Shown here: positions 48,373 through 59,400 of the stretch, piece after piece
Numbering within the stretch: position 1 is the stretch's first letter
Layout of the letters: the number at the start of each line of letters is the position of its first letter
DNA from: Haliclona indistincta
Taxonomy: Eukaryota > Porifera > Demospongiae > Haplosclerida > Chalinidae
Assembly: GCA_964017065.1 (NCBI GenBank)
Contig: OZ024786.1
Location: 13,631,469 to 13,695,468, forward strand
Length of the DNA: 64,000 nucleotides
Direction: 5' to 3'
Notes under the pieces: model-generated
What the model saw: the letters and a program-made list of their open reading frames with translations, nothing else
What the model was told of the DNA's origin: nothing
Database searches by the model: none
Translations under genes and position numbers: made by a program

Positions 48373-49280
48373 TGTACCAGCATCACTGTAGTAGAGACAC
48401 TAGTACCAGCGTCACTGTAGTAGAGACACCAGTACCAGCAGCACTGTAGTAGAGACACTAGTACCAGCAGCACTGTAGTAGAGACACCAGTACCAGCAGC
48501 ACTGTAGTAGAGACACTAGTACCAGCATCACTGTAGTAGAGACACTAGTACCAGCATCACTGTAGTAGAGACACTAGTACCAGCATCACTGTAGTAGAGA
48601 CACTAGTACCAGCATCACTGTAGTAGAGACACTAGTACCAGCATCACTGTAGTAGAGACACTAGTACCAGCATCACTGTAGTAGAGACACTAGAACCAGC
48701 ATCACTGTAGTAGAGACACTAGTACCAGCATCACTGTAGTAGAGACACTAGTACCAGCATCACTGTAGTAGAGACACTAGTACCAGCATCACTGTAGTAG
48801 AGACACTAGTACCAGCATCACTGTAGTAGAGACACTAGTACCAGCATCACTGTAGTAGAGACACTAGTACCAGCATCAGTGCAGTAGAGACACTAGTACC
48901 AGCATCACTGTAGTAGAGACACTAGTACCAGCATCACTGTAGTAGAGACACTAGTACCAGCATCACTGTAGTAGAGACACTAGTACCAGCATCACTGTAG
49001 TAGAGACACTAGTACCAGCATCACTGTAGTAGAGACACTAGTACCAGCATCACTGTATAGTAGAGACACTAGTACCAGCATCACTGCAGTAGAGACACTA
49101 GTACCAGCATCACTGTAGTAGACACTAGTACCAGCCTCACTGTAGTAGAGACACTAATACCAGCATCACTATAGTAGAGACACTAGTACCATCAGCACTG
49201 TAGTAGAGACACTAGTACCATCAGCACTGTAGTAGAGAAAATAGTACTAGCGTTACTGTAGTAGAGACACTATAGTATCA
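48373..49280. repeat. 29-bp minisatellite, array 3 (about 31 units)
   Basis: Same unit as arrays 1 and 2. The centre (48520-49050) is highly homogeneous ('accagcatcactgtagtaga'); both edges are degenerate. The array stops abruptly at the truncated end of the gypsy-type element. Confidence 0.95.
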
Positions 49281-49289
49281 GCAGTATCC

Positions 49290-52255
49290 AGATGTTTGGA
49301 TCCCAAGATTGGTACTAGCGGCTTGTGATCGGTCTCCAAAGTGATTTTCTTTCCAAGTACATGTATGTACTCTGAGAATCTCTCACACGCCCATGTTGAA
49401 GCTAGCCTTCCTTCTCAATCTGAGCGTACCTGCATTCGGTTTCAGTTAATGCTTGTGAGGCCTTTGCCACTGGTCTCCACTCAGATTGGTGCGTTTGCAG
49501 AAGAACCGCTACCAGTCCAAACGATGAGGCATCTGCTGAGGTCTCGGTGTCAGCTGAGAGGTCATAGGTAGCTAGTGTGGTGGGTCTTGATAGTTCCTCC
49601 TTAACTGAATCAAAAGCTTTTTGATGGCGATCAGTCCAATGCCAAGAGTTTTTGGAACTCAGCAGTTCTCGTTTGTTTGAGAGAATCAGAAAGGTGAGAG
49701 GAAAACTTTCCTAACTTGTTCGCCATTCCTAGAAATCTTTGCATTTCATTGACATTCGTATGAATGGGCATTGATCTAAGGGCAGCTGTTTCTGTGGATA
49801 TGCCGCAATTCCTTCTTTGCTGACTATGTGACTGAGAAAGTGCACCTGTGGCTGTCCAAATGAACACTTTTCAGCGTTTAGAGTCACTCCTGCTGTTATG
49901 AGTCTCTTGAGGGTTGCCTTGAGATGAGTGTCATGTTCTTCATCATTCTTGCCATAGACCAGAACGTCATCGATTAAGCAAACAACCCCTTCAAGTCCAG
50001 AGAGTATCTCCGACATCCTCCTCTGGAAATGCTCTGGAGCGCTAGTAATGCAGAAGGGTAGTTATTAAACCAATATCTGCCAAAAGGTGTTATAATGTGG
50101 TGAGGTGTTTGGATGACTCAGCCAAGGGAATCTGCCAAAATCTGCTATTCGCATCAAATTTACTGAAAGTAATGGCTCCGGACAGCTGTGCGAGTGTTTC
50201 TTCCACACGAGGTAATGGATGGATACACTTCTCTCTTGACTGCAGTGTTCAACGGTTTCAGGTCAACACAACTCTGATCTTCTCATTTCTTTTAGGCACA
50301 CTACCATGCCTGCACCCCACTATCGTGTTGAAGCCTCATGAACAGGAGAAATAACTCATAATGCTTCCATACTCTCTATTTCAGCTTTGATCTTGTCGCA
50401 CAGAGCCAGAGGTACTCTCCTGGGTGTGTGTAGAGCGAACAGAACAGCGTCCTCGCAGAGGCATATCTCATACGGTTCTCCCCAATTTCCGAGTCCTTTG
50501 AACAGATTTGGAAAGGACTGGAAGATCTCTATGTTTGGATCTACGATAGCATCGACTCTTGAGACTATGTTCAGGTTGGTGATTGCTGGCAATCCTAGCA
50601 GATTTCTTTTGAGACCTTTTACGACAGAGATCGACTGTTCTGCAGATCGATTGTTATACGTCATGGTATTTGAGAACTGGCCTATCACGTTCAAGTGTGC
50701 ACCATTTGGACCATACAATTTTTTGGACGGTCTCTAAAAAGTGTCTCCTTGGAGCATACAGAAAGAAGTGTCAGACATGACTGAAACCTCAGCGCCATGC
50801 AGTGTCAACTTTGATAGAGAATGTGTGTTCTCCCACTGCTACTAACACAGTCCATATCTTCTATTCGTCATTGGTTACGGTATCCAGATAGGCAGTATCT
50901 ATAGATCATAGTTGACACACTCCTGACTTCTTTGGTCCAACATTGCGAACGGAAATGTGAGTCAAACGTCCCTTGTGGCATTTGAAGCATTCCACATCTT
51001 TGGCAGGACACTTTTGACTACTGTGAGAACCCTTTCAACATCTTGTACAGGATGTCTCCTCTTTTTTCTTAGGGGAGGGTTTCTCTTCTGTGGTTGTTTC
51101 TCTCTTCTGGTTTGTCCGACCTGTTGATCTCTTCAATAACCAGAGGATGTGACTTGCTACCATATCCCTTCAGGGATTGAAGTTGTTCAATCACAGCCGC
51201 CTTTTGCCTGATGGCCTTTTTAGCTGATTCGTGGGTAAGCTTGGAGTCGGTTTGCAACGTCAGGGAAAGTCGTTGGTCACGAATCCCGACCACAAGGCGT
51301 AATTCTTCCTTTACAGACGCATTTTACTCACAGTTTTCTATGAGACCATACAGAGCTGATATGTACAGTCAACCGGGGCTATTCCGACGCGGGGCTATTC
51401 CGACTCCACGTACAAATCCAATTGGAACGTGATTTCGATCGTCAAAATAGCCCGCTAGCCTTACTTTCTCTTTTCGCTTATAGCATAAAAATGGTAGCAT
51501 GCACATGTTTAAAACAAGAACCAACGTGTTCAGCAGACAATTTCCTTTACAACACTACTAGTCTTGAGCAGCCACGAGTAAGTGCGTCGCTGTAGAGATC
51601 GAGAAACAGCGCCAAAATTCAGCCATCGAAATAGCCCTGCGAAGGTTCACGAACTAAAAAGGTCGATTTGGCAAAATTGTTAAACTTACTGATTCAAATT
51701 CTGAAGATCTAGGTGAAAAATAGGTGCTAGAATCGATCGGTAAAAGTTCCAGGTCGATCCAATGTTCGTGAACAAAGTTACAACTGTATAAACGAGAAAT
51801 AAACACTGTAACGCCAAAACGCGTCAGAATAGCCCCGGTTGACTGTATTCCTCGCCTGTCTCTCCTGGCTGTTGTACCCTTTGGTTAAGCCGGGCTCTCT
51901 CATAGATTATAATTATTACGATGAACTTTGAAGTGATCGTCGAGTTTCTTGATGGCCGTACCATACACCTTTCTCTGTTCATCTGTGATGTTAATAGAAA
52001 CCAGAACGTCCTCCATGTCCTTACCCTGGCAGTACAGTAGCACACTCACCTGTCTTTGAACTGACTCGTCCGAGAGTCCCAAGGCAAATTAATATTGCTC
52101 GAACCATTGCTACCATTGCGGTCACTTCTCTGAAGTCGAAAGATTCTTTAGGGTCCAACTTGATTCCGGTCATTAGACGTTGACCGCTGCCACCATGTAG
52201 CGTTAGCGTGACTTGTACAGGGAGAACACCAGGTACAGTAGCCAAACTCAAATGA
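49290..52255 (-). pseudogene. Decayed Ty3/gypsy-type retrotransposon (gag to RNase H)
   Basis: Read on the minus strand from 52255 down. A gag region comes first (ERARLNQRVQQPGETGEEY), then the capsid C-terminus (RLVVGIRDQRLS). A damaged zinc-knuckle zone follows near 50960-51050, then a protease-RT linker (50356-50718). The reverse transcriptase has its catalytic CLIDDVLVYG near 49950-49980. The last part is RNase-H-like sequence near 49290-49400 (core E..ITL-type with a DH). Stops and frameshifts break it into pieces. Integrase and LTRs are not seen. It is cut off at the minisatellite. A 480-bp element has inserted into gag. Confidence 0.85.
51366..51845. mobile_element. 480-bp TA-type MITE inserted in the gypsy gag region
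   Basis: Ends are 'cagtcaaccggggctattcc' and its complement, bordered by TA on each side (51364-51365 and 51846-51847). Removing it rejoins the gag frame across GETGEEY and SALYGLIENC, so the insertion post-dates the retroelement. Confidence 0.85.
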
Positions 52256-52556
52256 TTATCATAAGAGCAGCAGAGTACACCTAATGATTATATCATACAC
52301 ACAATTAAAATAGTCGGTGGTATTTTCACCACAGTTTCAACGCAATGTTTCGTTTCCTCCACCTAATGGTTCAGTACAAACTAATTCATAGTTTAGAGCA
52401 GATTGCATCGTTCTTCTGTTACTAAAAATAGTAGCGTTTGTCATGTCTCGCAATTTTATTGACCAGTAGATTAATTACTCACATCAATGTATCTATTCAT
52501 TGTTGTGTAGGTTTTGTTTACTACGGTATGCTCAAATATAGAATTCTCTAAATGAA

Positions 52557-53218
52557 TGCATATACATAAATTATTTTGCCAGCATGTATGAATATCATTA
52601 CTTCAGTGAATATCATTAAAGGGCAACCACGGCGCCCACGCAACAGGCTACATTGTGCTATTGTATAGCTATAGTAATTATATTCATAACAGCCAGCTGT
52701 TTTGCCAAGGAAAATGACTGAAGTATCGAAACTTCTCGCCAAATTTAAGCAGAATCGTAGCATCTTATAATGGCTAACCTGGACGAGTGTGTAGCTAAGC
52801 ACATTTTCTAGGTCGTGTCGGATGGTTTTGTGGAAATTCGTTCTTAAAATTTAGGTAGCTCTGGCTTTGTGTAGCCCACTGGCGTATTCTCGATGATATA
52901 AGCTCATAAATCAGATGAAGGAAATAATTTTCCGAAAAGCATCCGACACAACCTAGAAAGTTGTAATAGCTTACTATTGGGCTGCTGATCGTGGTCCTGC
53001 TAGCCGCTCACGTTCACAAATTTGGCGAGAAAAATTGCTAAAACGTTCATGTAAGCCGTGCACTTCGCGCTCTACAGATTTTGCCGAGAGTTGTTCTATA
53101 TGCCAGGACGCATAGTATGATGCTTCGCAGCGAGTTTTGCACTGCTTGGATCTTTCAGTCGGACGTTCTGAGCCTTCTAAAAATCTCATTAATATTCATT
53201 GCGAACGAGTGCCCGCCA
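52557..53218. mobile_element. Insertion splitting the gene D 5' flank, with a small inner hairpin
   Basis: 52463-52556 matches 1004-1095 of the gene A flank, and 53219 onward resumes the same flank. The 660 bp between have no counterpart there, so they are inserted. Inside, 'ttctaggtcgtgtcggatgg' (52806) and its complement (52940-52959) frame a 155-bp MITE. No gene seen in the insertion. Confidence 0.6.
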
Positions 53219-53494
53219 CCTTAATTTTGCTATAGACATGATTGTGACATAGTTAGCTACATCATCAGGATGAAGATGACTTAAAGAGCAAATTTGGTTT
53301 CCTTGTTTGTTGTACAGCTAGCAATGATTATGTATGCCAGATGGCTTGTGATTAGATATTGCCGCCCATTGCATTGCCATACTAGGCCAAGTTACCAAGA
53401 CATGCATGTTATAGCCGGATAAAGTCTTGAATATAATTTTATTCCATATATGCTACACAGTACACTGAAAAGACGTAACGCCGCACTCGCAATC
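53219..53494 (+). promoter_or_regulatory. Immediate 5' flank of gene D
   Basis: Conserved with 1-270, 1105-1340 and 24427-24783. It ends 'tacactgaaaagacgtaacg' then 'tcatggat'. The conservation across four sites, one in front of a long coding frame, supports promoter content. Confidence 0.55.
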
Positions 53495-56400
53495 ATGGAT
53501 AATCTAGAAGAGCAACTGGCTATTGTGGCTGCTTTCAAGCAAGGCGATCATGATGATGCTGTAAAACTGCTACCACCCGCTCAGTTGCAGGCTAGGCAGT
53601 GTCTCACTACGCTGACTACCGAGTTTGAATTATACCAGAAGCATGATAAACCAAGCGACAGAGTGACACTGCTTCATTTAGCTGCTTATCACGGCTGGCT
53701 AGACTTCATCATGACTGTGCAAGATATGAGCTCCGTTGAAAACTGTCAAGACAGTAATGGTTCTCCTCCGCTGCACTATGCTGCTGCCGGGACTAGGAAT
53801 AACTTACAAGTGATACAATACCTAATCAATGAACTGGATTGTGACCCACTTTCTCCAGACAACTATGGCAACCTTCCATTACACATTGCTTGTCTTAATG
53901 GTCATTTGAATATGGTGAAATATTTCATTAGTGACGAACACAGTGACCCAAACATTCGAAATAAAAATGGAACTACACCTCTTTACTGTGCTTCTCAAGG
54001 TGGTCACATGAATATCATCCGATACCTTACCACTGAACAAAGTTGTGACCCAACAATTTCAAACATCAATGGCTTTCTTCCATTACACGTTGCTAGTCTT
54101 AATGGTCATTTGAATACTGTCAAATATTACATCGGTGAACATAAATGTGACCCAAACAGTCGAAGCAAGGATGGACATACACCTCTTTTCTGTGCTTCTC
54201 AAAATGGACACATTGACATAATCCAATACCTTGTGACTGACATAGGTTGTGATCTAACAATTTCGGACGACAATGGCTATCTTCCATTACACATTGCTAG
54301 TCTTAATGGTCATTTGAATACAGTCAAATATTTCATCAGTGAACATAAATGTGACCCAAACAGTCGATCTAACTATGGATCTACACCTCTTTACTGCGCT
54401 TCTGAAAATGGTCACATTGACATAATCCAATACCTCATCACAGAACTAGGTTGTGATCTAACATTTTCAAACAACAATGGCTATCTTCCATTACACATTG
54501 CTAGTCTTAATGGTCATTTGAGTACAGTCAAATATTTCATCAGTGAACATAAATGTGACCCAAACTGTCGAAGCAAGAATGGACATACTCCTCTTTACTT
54601 TGCTTCTGAAAACGGTCACATGAACGTAATCCAATTCCTCATCACCGAACTAGGTTGTGATCCAACAATTTCAAGCAACAATGGTCTACTTCCATTACAT
54701 ATTGCTAGTCTTAATGGTCATTTGAATGTAGTCAAATATTTCATCAGTGAACGGAAAGGTGATCCAAACAGTCGAACCAAAAATGGTCATACACCTCTTT
54801 ACTGTGCTTCTGAAAATGGTCACATGGACATCATCCAATACCTTATCACTGAAATAGGTTGTGATCCATCAATTTCTAACAACAATGGTCTTCTTCCATT
54901 ACACATTGCTAGTCTTAAAGGTCATTTGAATACAGTCAAATATTTCATCAGTGAACATAAATGTGACCCAAACAGTCGAAGCAAGAATGGACATACTCCC
55001 CTTTACTTTGCTTCTGAAAACGGTCACATGGACGTCATCCAATTCCTCATCACCGAACTAGGTTGTGATCCAACAATTTCAAACAACAATGGTCTACTTC
55101 CATTACACATTGCTAGTCTTAATGGTCATTTGAATGCAGTCAAATATTTCATCGGTGAACATAAATGTGACCCAAACAGTCGAAGCAAGGATGGACATAC
55201 ACCTCTTTACTGTGCTTCTGAAAACGGTCACATGGACGTCATCCAATTCCTCATCACCGAACTAGGTTGTGATCCAACAATTTCAAACAACAATGGTCTA
55301 CTTCCATTACACATTGCTAGTCTTAATGGTCATTTGAATGCAGTCAAATATTTCGTCGGTGAACATAATTGTGACCCAAACAGTCGAAGCAAGGATGGAC
55401 ATACACCTCTTCACTGTGCTTCTAAAAACTGTCACATGGACGTCATCCAATTCCTCATCACCGAACTTGGTTGTGATCCAACAATTTCAAACAACAACGG
55501 TCTTCTTCCATTACATATTGCTAGTCTTAATGGTCATTTGAATGTAGTCAAATATTTCATCATTGAACGGAAAGGTGACCCAAACAGTCGATCTAACTAT
55601 GGATCTACACCTCTTTACTGCGCTTCTGAAAATGGTCACATTGACATAATCCAATACCTCATCACAGAACTAGGTTGTGATCTAACAATTTCAAACAACA
55701 ATGGCTATCTTCCATTGCACATTGCTTGTCTTAGTGGTCATTTGAATACTGTCAAATATTTACATAAATGTGACCCAAACAGTCGAAGCAAGGATGGACA
55801 TACACCTCTTTACTGTGCTTCTGAAAATGGTCACATGGACATAATCCAATACCTCGTCACTGAACTAGGTTGTGATCCAACAATTTCAAACAACATTGGT
55901 CTTCTTCCATTACACATGGCTAGTCTTAGTGGTCATTTGAATACTGTCAAATATTTAATTGGTGAACATAAATGTGACCCAAACAGTCGAAGCAAGAATG
56001 GACATACACCTCTTTTCTGTGCTTCTCAAAATGGACACATGGACATAATCCAATACCTTGTGACTGACTTAGGTTGTGATCTAACAATTTTGGACAACAA
56101 TGGCTATCTTCCATTACACATTGCTAGTTTTAATGGTCATTTGAATGCAGTCAAATATTTCATCAGTGAACAGATGTGTGATCCAAACAGTCGAAGCAAG
56201 AATGGGTCTACACCTATTTACTGCGCTTCTGAAAATGGTCACACTGACATCATCCCATACCTTGTCACTGAACTAGGTTGTGATCTAACAATTTCAAACA
56301 ACAATGGCTATCTTCCATTACACATTGCTAGTTTTAATGGTCATTTGAATACTGTCAAATATTTAATTGGTGAACATAAATGTGACCCAAACAGTCGAAG

Positions 56401-59400
56401 TAAGAATGGACATACACCTCTTTTCTGTGCTTCTGAAAATGGTCACATGGACATCATCCAATACCTTATCACTGAAATAGGTTGTGATCCATCAATTTCT
56501 AACAACAATGGTCTTCTTCCATTACACATTGCTAGTCTTGAAGGTCATTTGAATACAGTCAAATATTTCATCAGTGAACATAAATGTGACCCAAACAGTC
56601 GAAGCAAGGATGGATCTACACCTCTTTACTGCGCTTCTGAAAATGGTCACATTGACATAATCCAATACCTCATCACAGAACTAGGTTGTGATCTAACAAT
56701 TTCAAACAACAATGGCTATCTTCCATTACACATTGCTAGTCTTAATGGTCATTTGAGTACAGTCAAATATTTCATCAGTGAACATAAATGTGACCCAAAC
56801 TGTCGAAGCAAGAATGGACATACTCCTCTTTACTTTGCTTCTGAAAACGGTCACATGAACGTAATCCAATTCCTCATCACCGAACTAGGTTGTGATCCAA
56901 CAATTTCAAGCAACAATGGTCTACTTCCATTACATATTGCTAGTCTTAATGGTCATTTGAATGTAGTCAAATATTTCATCAGTGAACGGAAAGGTGATCC
57001 AAACAGTCGATCTAACTATGGATCTACACCTCTTTACTGCGCTTCTGAAAATGGTCACATTGACATAATCCAATACCTCATCACAGAACTAGGTTGTGAT
57101 CTAACAATTTCAAACAACAATGGCTATCTTCCATTACACATTGCTTGTCTTAGTGGTCATTTGAATACTGTCAAATATTTCATCGGTGAACATAAATGTG
57201 ACCCAAACAGTCGAAGCAAGGATGGACATACACCTCTTTACTGTGCTTCTCAAAATGGACACATGGACATAATCCAATACCTTGTGACTGACTTAGGTTG
57301 TGATCTAACAATTTTGGACAACAATGGCTTTCTTCCATTACACATTGCTAGTTTTAATGGTAATTTGAATGCAGTCAAATATTTCATCAGTGAACATAAA
57401 TGTGACCCAAACTGTCGAAGCAAGAATGGACATACTCCTCTTTACTTTGCTTCTGAAAACGGTCACATGAACATCATCCAATTCCTCATCACCGAACTAG
57501 GTTGTGATCCAACAATTTCAAGCAACAATGGTCTACTTCCATTACATATTGCTAGTCTTAATGGTCATTTGAATGTAGTCAAATATTTCATCAGTGAACG
57601 GAAAGGTGATCCAAACAGTCGATCTAACTATGGATCTACACCTCTTTACTGCGCTTCTGAAAATGGTCACATGGACATAATCCAATACCTCATCACAGAA
57701 CTAGGTTGTGATCCAACAATTTCAAACAACATTGGTCTTCTTCCATTACACATGGCTAGTCTTAGTGGTCATTTGAATACTGTCAAATATTTAATTGGTG
57801 AACATAAATGTGACCCAAACAGTCGAAGCCAGAATGGACATACACCTCTTTTCTGTGCTTCTCAAAATGGACACATGGACATAATCCAATACCTTGTGAC
57901 TGACTTAGGTTGTGATCTAACAATTTTGGACAACAATGGCTATCTTCCATTACACATTGCTAGTTTTAATGGTCATTTGAATGCAGTCAAATATTTCATC
58001 AGTGAACAGATGTGTGATCCAAACAGTCGAAGCAAGAATGGGTCTACACCTATTTACTGCGCTTCTGAAAATGGTCACACTGACATCATCCCATACCTTG
58101 TCACTGAACTAGGTTGTGATCTAACAATTTCAAACAACAATGGCTATCTTCCATTACACATTGCTTGTCTTAATGGTCATTTGAATACTGTCAAATATTT
58201 AATTGGTGAACATAAATGTGACCCAAACAGTCGAAGCAAGAATGGACCTACACCTCTTTTCTGTGCTTCTCAAAATGGACACATGGACATAATCCAATAC
58301 CTTGTGACTGACTTAGGTTGTGATCTAACAATTTTGGACAACAATGGCTTTCTTCCATTACACATTGCTAGTTTTAATGGTCATTTGAATACTGTCAAAT
58401 ATTTAATTGGTGAACATAAATGTGACCCAAACAGTCGAATTAAGAATGGAGATACACCTCTTTTCTGTGCTTCTGAAAATGGTCACATGGACATCATCCA
58501 ATACCTTATCACTGAAATAGGTTGTGATCCATCAATTTCTAACAACAATGGTCTTCTTCCATTACACATTGCTAGTCTTGAAGGTCATTTGAATACAGTC
58601 AAATATTTCATCAGTGAACATAAATGTGACCCAAACAGTCGAAGCAAGGATGGACATACACCTCTTTTCTGTGCTTCTGAAAATGGTCACATGGACATCA
58701 TCCAATACCTTATCACTGAAATAGGTTGTGATCCATCAATTTCTAACAACAATGGTTTTCTTCCATTACACATTGCTAGTTTTAATGGTCATTTGAATAC
58801 AGTCATGTATTTAATTGGTAAACATAAATGTGACCCAAACTGTCGAAGCAAGAATGGACAGACAACTCTTCACTGTTCTTCTCAAAATGGTCACATGAAC
58901 ATCATCCAATACCTTATCACTGAACTAGGTTGTGATTCAATCATTTCAGACAACAATGGTTTTCTTCCATTACACATTGCTAGCCTTAATGGTCATTTGA
59001 ATACAGTCAAATATTTCATCAGTGAACAGATGTGTGATCCAAACAGTCGAAGCAAGAATGGGTCTACACCTCTTTACTACGCTTGTGAAAATGGTCACAT
59101 GGACATCATCCAATACCTTGTCACTCAACTAGGTTGTGATGTAACAATTTCAAACAACGATGGCTATCTTCCATTACACATTGCTTGTCTTAGTGGTCAT
59201 TTTAATACTGTCAAACATTTAATCGGTGAACATAAATGTGACCCAAACAGTCGAAGTAAGGATGGACATACACCAGTTTTCTGTGCTTCTCAAAATGGAC
59301 ACAAGGACATAGTCCAATACCTTGTGACTGACTTAGGTTGTGATATAACAATTTCGGACAACAATGGCTATCTTCCATTACACATTGCTTGTCGTAGTTG

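Noticed and set aside
48192..48473. Minus-strand frames rich in STTVMLVLV and similar (also 44947-45135)
   Set aside because: They are translations of the 29-bp minisatellite. 29 is not a multiple of three, so the frame cycles and no stable protein results.
39415..49280. Possible CRISPR array (29-bp repeats)
   Set aside because: Units are directly tandem without unique spacers and the DNA is eukaryotic; this is a minisatellite.
53450..53494. Upstream ATG of gene D at 53450
   Set aside because: The orphan copy at 24.78 kb has no ATG at this position ('actacgcag' against 'gctacacag') but conserves the ATG at 53495; the intervening codons are flank-like.
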